Origin: Bilophila wadsworthia ATCC 49260
GTDB lineage: Bacteria; Desulfobacterota; Desulfovibrionia; Desulfovibrionales; Desulfovibrionaceae
Reading direction: 5' to 3'
NCBI RefSeq assembly: GCF_000701705.1
Contig: NZ_JNJP01000003.1
Location: 21,487-85,486 of the forward strand
Length of the DNA: 64,000 nucleotides
Made by a program: the position numbers and the translations under genes. Below the pieces are notes generated by a model. That model was given only the letters and a program-made list of their open reading frames with translations. It did no database searches and had not been told where the DNA came from. How positions within the stretch are numbered: the stretch's first letter is position 1; each line of letters opens with the position of its first letter. Below, one piece after another: positions 17,989 to 26,453 of this stretch.

Positions 17989-18600
17989 ATGAGCAAGGCA
18001 CTGGAAATCGATTCGTCCAGAAGAAGTCTGCTGAAATATACGGTCGCCGGGCTGCTTGCCGGGTTCGGAGGTCGTTTGTTGCCGCATGTTTCGTCGGCCT
18101 ATGCCGCCACGGAGGGCGGAGCCAAGGCGTTGGTCGTCTACTATTCCCGTTCCGGCAACACGCGCGCCGTCGCCGAGGCCATTCATGCGGCGGTCGGCGG
18201 GGATATTGTGGAACTTCAGCCGGTGACGCCGTATCCCGAGGCGTACCGTGCGACCACGGATCAGGCGAAGCAGGAACTGGCGTCGGGCTACAAGCCGCCT
18301 TTGAAGCACAGGATCGGGCACATCGAGGCGTACGACGTCGTTTTCGTGGGATCGCCCAACTGGTGGGGCACTGTAGCCGGGCCGGTGAGGACGTTCCTGT
18401 CCGAGTACGATTTGGCGGGCAAGCGGATTGCCCCGTTCATCACGCATGAGGGCAGCGCGCTGGGCCGCAGCGTTGCGGACATCAAGACGTTTTGCCCGAA
18501 GGCGGTTGTTCTGGACGGGCTTGCCGTCAGGGGAAGCCGGGCCGCTTCCGCGCAAGGCGAGGTGGCCGCGTGGCTTCGCAAGATCGGCATGGGAAAATAA
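17989..18600 (+). CDS. Tat-exported flavodoxin-like protein
   Basis: A 203-residue protein with a twin-arginine signal (SSRRSLLKYTVAGLLAGFGG) ending near AYAA, then a flavodoxin fold (Flavodoxin_4 type): KALVVYYSRSGNTRAVAEAIH is the FMN phosphate loop and VFVGSPNWWGTVAGPVRTFLSEYDLAGK the second FMN contact region. It probably folds with FMN in the cytoplasm and is exported to the periplasm. AGAGGA precedes ATG 17989. The element shared with the CMD-like gene suggests co-regulation. A second flavoprotein gene follows 22 bases later. The partner is unknown. Confidence 0.88.
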   Translation: MSKALEIDSSRRSLLKYTVAGLLAGFGGRLLPHVSSAYAATEGGAKALVVYYSRSGNTRAVAEAIHAAVGGDIVELQPVTPYPEAYRATTDQAKQELASGYKPPLKHRIGHIEAYDVVFVGSPNWWGTVAGPVRTFLSEYDLAGKRIAPFITHEGSALGRSVADIKTFCPKAVVLDGLAVRGSRAASAQGEVAAWLRKIGMGK

Positions 18601-18622
18601 CCTTTTCGTCGAGAGGAATGTC

Positions 18623-19162
18623 ATGAGCAAAAATATACTGATACTGTCGGGGAGCCCCAGAAAGGGCGGCAATTCCGATATATTGTGTGATCGCTTCATG
18701 GAAGGCGCGCGGGAATCCGGCCATCGGGCCGAAAAGGTTTTCCTCCGCGACAAAAACATCGGCTATTGCATCGGCTGTGAAGCCTGCCACCAGAACAACG
18801 GCGTCTGCGTGCAGAAGGACGATATGGCCGAGATTCTGGGAAAGATGATCGCCGCTGACGTGATCGTCATGGCGACGCCGGTGTATTTCTATACGATGGA
18901 TGCGCAGATGAAGACGCTTATTGATCGGTGCGTCGCCCGGTATACGGAAATCAGCAACAAGGCGTTTTACTTCATCGCCACCGCCGCCGACGGCGAAAAG
19001 CGGTCGCTGGAGAGGACCATCGAAGGGTTCCGCGGGTTCCTGTACTGTCTGGAAGGCGCGCAGGAAAAGGGCATCGTTTACGGATCGGGCGCATGGAAAA
19101 AAGGCGACATCAAGGAAAGCCCGGCTCTGAATGAGGCATACGAAATGGGGCGGCACGCATAA
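18623..19162 (+). CDS. NADPH-dependent FMN reductase-like flavoprotein (iron-sulfur flavoprotein family)
   Basis: A 179-residue cytoplasmic flavoprotein. The N terminus ILILSGSPRKGGNSDILCDRFMEGA is the FMN-binding loop. CIGCEACHQNNGVCVQKDDM carries the compact cysteine motif of the iron-sulfur flavoprotein subgroup (C-x2-C-x2-C-x5-C), and VIVMATPVYFYTMDAQMKTLIDR completes the FMN site. It follows the exported flavodoxin in the same operon and may be part of the same redox response. The electron acceptor is unknown. Confidence 0.85.
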   Translation: MSKNILILSGSPRKGGNSDILCDRFMEGARESGHRAEKVFLRDKNIGYCIGCEACHQNNGVCVQKDDMAEILGKMIAADVIVMATPVYFYTMDAQMKTLIDRCVARYTEISNKAFYFIATAADGEKRSLERTIEGFRGFLYCLEGAQEKGIVYGSGAWKKGDIKESPALNEAYEMGRHA

Positions 19163-19239
19163 GTTCCGGTATGCCGATTCTGTGCGGCGTCCCGGTTGCG
19201 GCTGGACGGCGGCCGAATGGAGCGTCTCCCCCTATCCTT

Positions 19240-19294
19240 CCTCCATATAAGGACACCCGCTCGGATTGACTGAGCGGGTGTTCTTATATGGAGG
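19240..19294. terminator. Long hairpin with 23-bp stem between convergent genes
   Basis: Arms 19240-19262 and 19272-19294 pair over 23 bases with one mismatch. The length is unusual for a terminator. It is the first of three hairpins in the 19163-19412 gap, after the flavoprotein gene. Confidence 0.6.
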
Positions 19295-19296
19295 TT

Positions 19297-19349
19297 GGTT
19301 CCCCCGGCGGCCGCCCGGAGGAATGGGCGAGTGTGCCGCCGGGGGAACC
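19297..19349. repeat. Second hairpin in the convergent gap
   Basis: GGTTCCCCCGGCGG (19297-19310) pairs perfectly with 19336-19349, a very GC-rich 14-bp stem with a 25-base loop. Confidence 0.55.
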
Positions 19350-19355
19350 CCAAAT

Positions 19356-19397
19356 CGCACCGGGCGGGGGAAGGGGGATCATCCTTTGCCCGGTGCG
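19356..19397. terminator. Third hairpin, next to the amidohydrolase stop
   Basis: CGCACCGGGC (19356-19365) pairs with 19388-19397. It lies 16 bases beyond the minus-strand amidohydrolase stop and is the most likely to act on that transcript. Confidence 0.5.
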
Positions 19398-19412
19398 TTG
19401 GGGACGGGGACA

Positions 19413-21053
19413 TTACAGGGAGCCGTAGACGAGCCGGTTGCCCACCAGGGTCGCCAGAATCGGGATGTCCCTGATGCGTTCGGGCGCGATTTCAAGCGGG
19501 TTCTCGCCGAGGATGACCATATCGGCGAGCTTGCCGGGCTCAAGGCTGCCCTTCATGCGTTCTTCATGGAACTGGTAGGCGCCCCATATGGTGACGCTTT
19601 TCAGGGCATCCAGCACAGAGACGGTCTGATCCTCGCCGAGCACCTTGCCGCTGCCGGTGAGCCGGTTGACCGCCGACCAGACGGAGAGCAGCGGATCCAT
19701 AGGCGTGACGGAGGTGTCGTTGTGGGAAGTGAAGGGGATGCCGCGTTTCAGGGCGCTCCGCAGCGGATCGATCCGGGATGCGCGGGCTTTCCCGAGGAAG
19801 ATGTCCCGATGGCGGTCGCCCCAGTAATAGGTGTGTACGGTGAAGAAGGACGGAACCACGCCGAGCCGTTCGATGCGGTCGAGCTGATCCTCGCGGACGG
19901 TCTGGCAATGGATGATGATGTGCCGCGCGTTGGCCCGGGGGTACGCCTTTTGCGCTTCCTCAAAGGCGTTGAGGATGTCTTCGATGCCCGCGTCGCCGTT
20001 GCCGTGGATGGCGACCTGCCAGCCCTCTTCGTGGTAGCGGGTAACGATGTTGACGAGTTCACGGGGATTGTAGATGGGGTATCCGCGCCATGACCCGTCG
20101 GAGATGGCGTCCGGCAGCGAATGGTAGGGATTGCTCAGATAGCCGGTGTACCCTTGGAGGCTCCCGTCCTGAAACAGTTTCACAGCGCCCATGCTGAGCA
20201 GGCCGTCCTTGGTCAGGGGCGTGCCGCATTGCACGGTGGGGGCCAGCGAGAAGTCGAACCAGCCGTGCTTGGGCAGAAGCTGGACGCGGTTTTTGAGCAT
20301 CCCCCGTTTGTGGGCGGTCATGTAGTTTTTCCACATGGCCGTGGTGACGCCGCCGTCGTGGGCGGTCGTCACGCCTTTGGCGACATAGTCGTCGGTAGCC
20401 CGTTCCACCGCGCCGAGCCATTTTTCCTCGGTCATCTGCGGGGAGGCTGCCAGAACCATCTCCATTGCGGCGGGTTCCTCCACCAATCCGGTGAGGCGGC
20501 CGTTGCCGTCATGCCGGAACACGCCGCCCGACGGATTCAGGGTTTCATCCGTGATTCCGGCTGCCTCAAACGCCTTGCTGTTGCACAGGGCCAGATGCCC
20601 GGAGATGTGGCGCAGGAACAGCGGGTGATCCGGGGCCATCGCGTCCAGTTCGGCAAGTGTGAAATGCCGCTCTTCGGCAACGGCGGTATCGTCATACCCC
20701 GCGCAGAGCAGCCATTCCCCGGCGGGCATATCCGAAAGGGCTTCGCGTACCTTGCGGCGGATGTCGCCGTGCGTCCTCACGTCCCCGATGGGATGGGAAT
20801 TCACGTCGAGATAGTATTTGTTGTACATGCCCGCGCGCATGAAATGGCTGTGGCAGTCGTAGAAGCCCGGCATCATGAACCGCCCGCCCAGATCGACGAT
20901 GCGGGTTTCCGGGCCCTGGAACGGGGCCATTTCGGCTTCCGAGCCCACGGCAAGGATGGTTTCGCCGGATACGGCAAGGCAGGAAACGATGGAGCAGCGG
21001 GAATCCATCGTCAGGATGGTGCCGTTCCGGTAGATGTGAGTCGCTTGTTGCAT
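19413..21053 (-). CDS. Amidohydrolase, YtcJ-like (Amidohydro_3)
   Basis: A metal-dependent hydrolase of about 546 residues. It starts THIYRNGTILTMDSRCS, has the metal ligands of the YtcJ subgroup in FMMPGFYDCHSHFMRAG, further histidines at VAIHGNGDAG and IIIHCQTV, and a C-terminal conserved FTSHNDTSVTPMDPLLSVWSAVNR. The family acts on amides, carbamates or related cyclic compounds. It is the last gene of the tctC-tctB-tctA cluster (25 bases after tctA), so it probably hydrolyses whatever that transporter brings in. The ATG at 21053 has GAGG upstream and is preferred over 21065. Confidence 0.88.
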   Translation of the reverse strand: MQQATHIYRNGTILTMDSRCSIVSCLAVSGETILAVGSEAEMAPFQGPETRIVDLGGRFMMPGFYDCHSHFMRAGMYNKYYLDVNSHPIGDVRTHGDIRRKVREALSDMPAGEWLLCAGYDDTAVAEERHFTLAELDAMAPDHPLFLRHISGHLALCNSKAFEAAGITDETLNPSGGVFRHDGNGRLTGLVEEPAAMEMVLAASPQMTEEKWLGAVERATDDYVAKGVTTAHDGGVTTAMWKNYMTAHKRGMLKNRVQLLPKHGWFDFSLAPTVQCGTPLTKDGLLSMGAVKLFQDGSLQGYTGYLSNPYHSLPDAISDGSWRGYPIYNPRELVNIVTRYHEEGWQVAIHGNGDAGIEDILNAFEEAQKAYPRANARHIIIHCQTVREDQLDRIERLGVVPSFFTVHTYYWGDRHRDIFLGKARASRIDPLRSALKRGIPFTSHNDTSVTPMDPLLSVWSAVNRLTGSGKVLGEDQTVSVLDALKSVTIWGAYQFHEERMKGSLEPGKLADMVILGENPLEIAPERIRDIPILATLVGNRLVYGSL

Positions 21054-21078
21054 GGCTGGCCTCATAAGGGTTGCGGGA

Positions 21079-22572
21079 TCAGGCGGCGCTGGCGGCGCGG
21101 TACTTCTTCCATTCCTTCCAGAGCAGGTTGAACAGGATGAAGAGGCTGATGGCGAGGAACGCCGCGCAGACAGGACGGGTGAAGAATACGGAGAAATCCT
21201 GATTGGAGATGCTGAGCGCCCTGCGGAAGTTGGTTTCGATGATTCCGGAGAGGATCATGGCGAGGAGCAGGGGGGCGAGCGGGAAGCGCGCCTTGGTCAT
21301 GATGTAGCCGAGCAACCCGAAACCGGCCATGACGGCGAGGTCGAAGTTGGAGTTGTTCAGGGCGTAGCCGCCCACCACGCACAGGGTGGTGACGAGGGGC
21401 ATGAGGATGCCGCCGGGAATGAGCACGACCTTGGCGAACAGGCGCACCGCGTAGTAGCCCAGAAGCAGCATGAAGACGTTGGAGACGAACAGGGCGATGA
21501 AAATGCTGTAGACGAGCGTGCCCTGTTCCTGGAACAGCAGCGGACCGGGAGTCATGCCCTGGATCATAAGCGCGCCGAGCATGATCGCCGTGACCACGTC
21601 GCCGGGCACGCCGAGGGTCAGCAAGGGGATGAGCGCGCCGCCGGTGACGGCGTTGTTGGCGGATTCCGTGGCCGCGATGCCTTCAATGGAGCCCTTGCCG
21701 AAAAGTTCGGGATGCTTTGAATGGCGCTTGGTTTCGCTGTAGGCCGCGAATGAGGCCGTGCCCGAGCCCGTGGCCGGGACGATGCCGATGAACGTGCCGA
21801 TGATCGAGCCGCGGAGCAGGGCGGCCCGGTTTGTCCAGATTTCGGAAAGGGGCATACGCTTGCGCGAGATTTCGGCAGTGGAGAGCTTGCGGCCCATGAA
21901 CACGTCTTCAACCGTGATCAGCACTTGCGACAGGGCGTACAGGCCGACGAGCGCCGGGACGAGGGATACGCCGTTGATGAGGTCGGGCGAGTCGAAGGTC
22001 ATGCGCAGATTGCCGGAAAGCGGGTCCATGCCGATCATGGAGATGAGCATGCCGAGCAGCGCCGCGATGCAGCCCTTGAGCAGCGCACCTTCGGACAGCG
22101 TCGCCACAATGGTCAGGCCGAAGATGCCGAGGGAGAAATATTCCGGGGCGCTGAAGTCGAGGGCGAAGTGTGCGAGCTGGGGGGCGACCGTGGCCAGCAC
22201 AAGGCAGGAGAAGATGCCGCCGATGAAGGAGGCGATGGTGGTCATTTCGAGCGCCTTGAGCGATTCCCCGCGGGCGGTGAACTGCGGCCCTTCGAGCATG
22301 GTCGCGGCGGCGGCCGCCGTGCCCGGAGTGCCGACGAGGATGGCGGTGATGCTGCCCGCGTAGATGGCCCCGCAGTACATGCCGAGCAGGGAGGAAAAGG
22401 CGATGACGGCGGGGAAGCCGAAGGTCAAGGGAATGAGCAGGGCCACGCCCATGACGGCGGTGAGGCCGGGCAGCGCGCCGAAGACGATGCCGAGCGCCAC
22501 GCCGATGAAGTTGGCGACGAGGGCTTCCAGACTACAGGCCGAACTGAAGGCTGTCATGAACATATCGAACAT
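21079..22572 (-). CDS. tctA: Tripartite tricarboxylate transporter permease TctA
   Basis: The large membrane subunit of a TctABC secondary importer, 497 residues with about 12 helices. Characteristic TctA motifs include GVALGIVFGALPGLTAVMGVALLIPLTF, GTPGTAAAAATMLEGPQ, GIVPATGSGTASFAAY and LTLGVPGDVVTAIMLGAL. ATG 22572 opens MFDMFMTAFSSAC. It lies 14 bases after tctB. The transported anion is not predictable; the downstream amidohydrolase suggests an amide-bearing or derived acid. Confidence 0.92.
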   Translation of the reverse strand: MFDMFMTAFSSACSLEALVANFIGVALGIVFGALPGLTAVMGVALLIPLTFGFPAVIAFSSLLGMYCGAIYAGSITAILVGTPGTAAAAATMLEGPQFTARGESLKALEMTTIASFIGGIFSCLVLATVAPQLAHFALDFSAPEYFSLGIFGLTIVATLSEGALLKGCIAALLGMLISMIGMDPLSGNLRMTFDSPDLINGVSLVPALVGLYALSQVLITVEDVFMGRKLSTAEISRKRMPLSEIWTNRAALLRGSIIGTFIGIVPATGSGTASFAAYSETKRHSKHPELFGKGSIEGIAATESANNAVTGGALIPLLTLGVPGDVVTAIMLGALMIQGMTPGPLLFQEQGTLVYSIFIALFVSNVFMLLLGYYAVRLFAKVVLIPGGILMPLVTTLCVVGGYALNNSNFDLAVMAGFGLLGYIMTKARFPLAPLLLAMILSGIIETNFRRALSISNQDFSVFFTRPVCAAFLAISLFILFNLLWKEWKKYRAASAA

Positions 22573-22586
22573 GGAGTACCGCCTTT

Positions 22587-23066
22587 TTAGGGAAGAGGGA
22601 CTTTGAAGAAGATGGCGAACACGGCATACAGGAAGGCTGATATCCCTGCGGAAATAAGAGAGATGTAGAAGGGATTGCGGTATCCGGTCAGCACCTGCGC
22701 CCCAGAGAGGAAAACCAGCGTGGAGATGACGAAGCCCGTGCCTTCGGGCCACTCGGCGTCGTAGGCGTATTCCCCGAGGAAAATGAACCCGATGACATAG
22801 ATGAGGATCCACGCGGCCATCAGTCCGATTTTGACGGCGAGCTTCCTTTCAGGCCAGCAGGCCGCGCTTTCATCCCTGCCCAAGACGGCCCTTGCCACGA
22901 GGACAAGCGAGAGCAGGGCCAAGGCGATCGTGACGCCCATCGGGAACGAACCCGCCGAGAAGAAGTCGAGCGCTGCGGGTTCCGGGATCAAGTGTATCTG
23001 GTATCCCATGACGCAGCAGAAGGCGAGCAGCGCCAAGCCGATAAAGAAATCCGTCTTATTTTTCAT
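22587..23066 (-). CDS. tctB: Tripartite tricarboxylate transporter small membrane subunit TctB
   Basis: 159 residues with four predicted membrane helices in the DUF1468/TctB pattern: FFIGLALLAFCCVMGYQIHLIPEP, a second helix FPMGVTIALALLSLVLVARAVL, a third around IGLMAAWILIYVIGFIFLGEYAYDAEWPEGTGFVISTLVFLSG, and a C-terminal one. It sits between the binding-protein gene and tctA. GAGGGG precedes the ATG. Confidence 0.9.
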   Translation of the reverse strand: MKNKTDFFIGLALLAFCCVMGYQIHLIPEPAALDFFSAGSFPMGVTIALALLSLVLVARAVLGRDESAACWPERKLAVKIGLMAAWILIYVIGFIFLGEYAYDAEWPEGTGFVISTLVFLSGAQVLTGYRNPFYISLISAGISAFLYAVFAIFFKVPLP

Positions 23067-23128
23067 GAAGCGACCCCTCGTCGTGAAAAGGAAGGGCGGG
23101 GCGCACCCGCGCTCCGCCCCGGTATTCG

Positions 23129-24127
23129 TTAGTCAAGCGACTTGCGCCCGGCCAGCACTTCGTCGGCGAGGTCCGAGGACGACTGGATAAGCTGTCCGAA
23201 TTCCTTGGCGGGGAGATACCCGGCATCAAGGCCGATTTTGTTGAATTTTTCGATGACTTCGGGGTCCTTCATGGCCTTTTCGATGAGGGGTTCGAGCGCG
23301 GCGATGCGATCGTCCTTGACCTTGCTGGACACCACGAGGCCGTGCCACGCGCCGAGATCGATCCACTTCTCGTCCGCGGGGGTCATCTTGTCGGCGTACA
23401 GTTCGCGGAAGGTTGGCGTATTGGGCAGATCGGCGCGGCGTTCCTTGCGGGAGATGGCGATGACGTTGAAGTCGCCGGAGTTGGCATAAGGCAGAATGTT
23501 GGCCGGGACCTGGAAGCCGGCGGTGATGTGCTTGCCGAGCAGGGCGGTGCTCACTTCATGGCCGCTGGTATAGGCGGTATGGCGGATCTTGAGATCGCCG
23601 TGGAAGCGGTCGGTCAGCTTCGTCATGTACAGGCGTTGCGTGGAGATGGAGCCGGTAGTCCCGTAGACGGTCCCATCGGGGTTCTTTTCCGCGGCCTGGA
23701 GGAATTTTTCCCACGTGTCGATGCCGGAGCTCTTGTTGGTGCTCAGCACGCATTCCATGCTGGCGATGTGGGCGACGGGCTTGATGTTCTTGAGGGTATA
23801 CCCCACGTTGGTCAGCTTGGGGGTGGTGGCGAGGGCGCTGAAGCCGGGGAAGGCGAGGGTATAGCCGTCGGGACGGGCGCGGAGCATTTCATTGATGCCG
23901 ATGGCCTGTGCGCCGCCGGGCTTGTTCACGACGTTGATGGTGATGTTGTAGTTCTGCTGGAAGTAGTCGGCGAGGATGCGCGCCGCGATGTCGACGCCGC
24001 CTCCGGGGCCGAAGGGCACGATGATGTTGATGGGCTTGTCGTAGGGGTATTCCGCCCGGGCATCCGTGTTGCCGCCGATAAACAGGGAACAGGCGATGAG
24101 CAACGAGGCGATGATGCTTTTCTTCAT
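23129..24127 (-). CDS. tctC: Tripartite tricarboxylate transporter substrate-binding protein TctC (Bug family)
   Basis: A 332-residue periplasmic binding protein. The signal peptide (SIIASLLIACSLFIGGNTDARA) is followed by the Bug hallmark YPYDKPINIIVPFGPGGGVDIAARILADYFQQNYN. GATGTTGSISTQRLYMTKL and HVLV-type contact loops are in the usual places. It is the first gene of the operon tctC-tctB-tctA-amidohydrolase. A -24/-12 site lies about 100 bases upstream, and the PrpR-like activator gene is directly behind. The ligand is unknown; Bug proteins bind carboxylates, nicotinate or amino acids. Confidence 0.93.
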   Translation of the reverse strand: MKKSIIASLLIACSLFIGGNTDARAEYPYDKPINIIVPFGPGGGVDIAARILADYFQQNYNITINVVNKPGGAQAIGINEMLRARPDGYTLAFPGFSALATTPKLTNVGYTLKNIKPVAHIASMECVLSTNKSSGIDTWEKFLQAAEKNPDGTVYGTTGSISTQRLYMTKLTDRFHGDLKIRHTAYTSGHEVSTALLGKHITAGFQVPANILPYANSGDFNVIAISRKERRADLPNTPTFRELYADKMTPADEKWIDLGAWHGLVVSSKVKDDRIAALEPLIEKAMKDPEVIEKFNKIGLDAGYLPAKEFGQLIQSSSDLADEVLAGRKSLD

Positions 24128-24227
24128 GGCAACTCCATCCTTCTGATTGTGTGGGGGACATGGGCAGGGGACTGCCCCTTCCAGCGCGCCGACGGCATTG
24201 TGCCGAAAGGCTCTTGAGAGACATTAT

Positions 24228-24243
24228 ATCAAAAAATATGCCA
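24228..24243 (-). promoter_or_regulatory. Candidate sigma-54 promoter of the tct operon
   Basis: On the minus strand the site reads TGGCATATTTTTTGAT. The -24 TGG and the -12 TTG are correctly spaced, but GA replaces the usual GC at -12. It predicts a leader of about 90 bases before tctC. Confidence 0.45.
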
Positions 24244-24304
24244 GCCCATTTGAAGGGAAATCGCCGTTTATTGGTATATGGAAAGGGAAAAAGGCGGCAT
24301 TGGC

Positions 24305-24322
24305 TGTAACAAAAATGTTACA
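24305..24322. promoter_or_regulatory. Palindrome upstream of the tct promoter, candidate activator site
   Basis: TGTAAC-AAAAAT-GTTACA is a perfect 6+6 palindrome about 65 bases upstream of the -24/-12 site. Further GTTAAC (24335-24340) and GTTAC words follow up to 24360. This is the expected place for enhancer sites of the adjacent PrpR-like activator. Confidence 0.5.
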
Positions 24323-24358
24323 CTATACCATGTTTGTTAACTTTTTGTATCAATATTG

Positions 24359-26323
24359 TTACTCGGAATGTTCCGCATTTGTTTCCGCAAGCCCTTGAAG
24401 CTTGCGCCACAACGTCATCCGGCTGATGCCGAGAAGGTGGGCGGCCTTGCCCATATCCCCTCCGCACCGGGCGACGGCTTGCCGGATGAACCGGGCCTCT
24501 TCCCGCGCCATGTGGCTCCTGAGGGTAAGAGGCGGCGAATCCTCGGGCTCTTGGGGGAGGCTCGGCGTTATGGGGGACTCCTCCAGAGGCGGATCTTCCC
24601 ATAGGGACAAAAGCAATTGTTCCCAGTCCGTCACTTCGGCCATGTGGTTGGCTACGATCGCCATGCGTTCCATGAGGCTGAGCAGTTCGCGGATGTTGCC
24701 GGGCCACGGATGGCGCAGCAGGGGACGCTCAAGCTGGGAGACGAGCAGGCTTTCCGCCGGAGGCTCGTCGAGATGTTCCCTCAGATGGGAAACGGCGAGA
24801 TCCACAATATCCTCAAGCCTTTCCCTGAGTGGCGGGAGGCGCAAAGAGAGCACGTTGAGGCGGTAAAAGAGGTCCGCCCGGAACCGTTCCTCTGCCACAA
24901 GCTGGCGGAGATCCTGATGCGTGGCGCACAGGACGCGTACGTCGAGGGGGATCACCTGCGTCCCGCCCACGCGTACCAATTCCCGTTCCTGAAGCACGCG
25001 CAGCAGCCGCCCCTGAAGGGTAAGCGGCAAGTCCCCGATTTCGTCGAGGAACAGGGTTCCGGTGTGGGCCAGCTCGAACATGCCCGCCTTGCCCTGACGC
25101 CTCGCGCCGGTAAACGCGCCTTCCTCATAGCCGAAAAGTTCGCTTTCCAGCAGCCCTTCGGGGATGGCGGCACAGTTCACGGCCACGAACGGCTTGTCTT
25201 TGCGCAGGCTGGCGGCGTGGATGCTTTGGGCGAACAGTTCCTTGCCCGTGCCGGATTCCCCGCAGATGAGCAGGTTGGCGTCCGTGGAGGCGTAGAGTAC
25301 GCCAAGCTCTTTGAGATGCCGCACGTGCGGGGAGCGGGTACGGATGTCCCCAAACGAGTAGCGCGTGGTAAAACCTTTTGATTTTAGTTTGTTGCGGAGC
25401 TTTGCCTCCGCTTTGTAGATGCGCCGGGCGTCGGATATGGAGCAGACCGTCCCCACGTTCTGCCCTTGGAAAAGGATGGGCACGCGGTTGATGACGAGGG
25501 TGGTGCCCCGGATGTCGTGGACGCGCCCATGTTCCGCCTTGTCGCCCGCCAGCGTGCCGGGAGAGAAGACGCCGGGCATAACGGTCCGGATGTGCTCTCC
25601 GAGGGCTTCTTTTTTCGCGCAGTTGAGGAGGGATTCCGCCGAGGGGGTGATGAGGTTCACTTTGCCCTGTGCGTCGTACACCACGATGCCTTCGTCGATG
25701 GCGTCGAGGATGGCTCCGAAGCGCGCGGTGCGCTGGCGTTCGGACCGGCGGGCGCGGGCGACGTTGACCGCCTCAAGGAGCGTCCGCTTGGCGGATATTT
25801 CGCCGTCGATGATCTCAAGCGTGGGGAACCCCGCTGCGGTGGCCCATTGGCATACGAGCGTCCCGCGTGCGACGAAGAGCTCCACGTCGGCGGGGTCCAG
25901 CTGGATGAGCCGGAGGTGCATCTCGTTTTTGGAGCCGTAAAGGTGTTCCTTGATTCTCATGCCAAGGGCTTTTTCCACGCTGGAGAGACCGGGCAGCGGG
26001 GTGGAGTACCGAAAGAACGCGACGTTGCGGACATGCCCCGCATAGGGCTGGAGCGCCTGCAGGAGATCCCATGCGGAGAAGTCGATGGGCACGACGGGTA
26101 TGGAGGAATTCTGTTTGACGACGTCCACGGTGACGCCGCGGCTGAGGACGACGTCGCAGGTATCCGGGGAGAGGCGTTTCGCCGCTTCGATGGCCTCATC
26201 GAAGGCCAGATCCATGAATTTGATGCGGCAGCGCAGATCTTTGGCGACCTGTCTGAAAATCCGGGCATCGAGGCCCTTGTAGGGCGCGATGAGGGTCATT
26301 TGAAATTCGTACTGCGGGAGCAT
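24359..26323 (-). CDS. PrpR-like sigma-54-dependent transcriptional activator
   Basis: A 654-residue one-component regulator. A PrpR_N sensory domain spans about 1-180 (MTLIAPYKGLDARIFRQVAKDL; CDVVLSRGVTVDVVKQNSSIPVVPID). A PAS domain spans about 205-310 (FGAILDAIDEGIVVYDAQGKVNLITPSAESLL). The AAA+ domain has Walker A ICGESGTGKE, the loop GAFTGA and HTGTLFLDEIGDLP. The C-terminal Fis helix-turn-helix is AAHLLGISRMTLWRKLQGL. ATG 26323 was chosen as the first codon of the PrpR_N domain, with a purine-rich stretch just before it. It is flanked by the tct operon downstream and a divergent binding-protein gene, both with -24/-12-like promoters. The inducer is probably a small acid. Confidence 0.9.
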   Translation of the reverse strand: MLPQYEFQMTLIAPYKGLDARIFRQVAKDLRCRIKFMDLAFDEAIEAAKRLSPDTCDVVLSRGVTVDVVKQNSSIPVVPIDFSAWDLLQALQPYAGHVRNVAFFRYSTPLPGLSSVEKALGMRIKEHLYGSKNEMHLRLIQLDPADVELFVARGTLVCQWATAAGFPTLEIIDGEISAKRTLLEAVNVARARRSERQRTARFGAILDAIDEGIVVYDAQGKVNLITPSAESLLNCAKKEALGEHIRTVMPGVFSPGTLAGDKAEHGRVHDIRGTTLVINRVPILFQGQNVGTVCSISDARRIYKAEAKLRNKLKSKGFTTRYSFGDIRTRSPHVRHLKELGVLYASTDANLLICGESGTGKELFAQSIHAASLRKDKPFVAVNCAAIPEGLLESELFGYEEGAFTGARRQGKAGMFELAHTGTLFLDEIGDLPLTLQGRLLRVLQERELVRVGGTQVIPLDVRVLCATHQDLRQLVAEERFRADLFYRLNVLSLRLPPLRERLEDIVDLAVSHLREHLDEPPAESLLVSQLERPLLRHPWPGNIRELLSLMERMAIVANHMAEVTDWEQLLLSLWEDPPLEESPITPSLPQEPEDSPPLTLRSHMAREEARFIRQAVARCGGDMGKAAHLLGISRMTLWRKLQGLAETNAEHSE

Positions 26324-26375
26324 CTCTTTTCCCCGTGCGCCCTGCCTCGTTCCCCGGCGCCGGGATGTGAGGGGT

Positions 26376-26391
26376 AGGAACGCTTTTTGCT
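26376..26391 (+). promoter_or_regulatory. Sigma-54 promoter of the divergent binding-protein gene
   Basis: AGGAACGCTTTTTGCT has the GG and GC elements exactly 10 bases apart and matches ACG and TTGCT of the consensus. It lies about 60 bases before the ATG at 26454 and just upstream of the PrpR-like gene, read divergently. Confidence 0.6.
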
Positions 26392-26453
26392 TATGGACGG
26401 GTGGCATCCGGGCCTGAGCCCGGTTTACAACATTCAACACAAAGGAACCTGTT

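Noticed and set aside
24195..24215. Second sigma-54-like site near GGCATTGTGCCG upstream of tctC
   Set aside because: The GG and GC elements are not 10 bases apart, so it does not fit a -24/-12 promoter.
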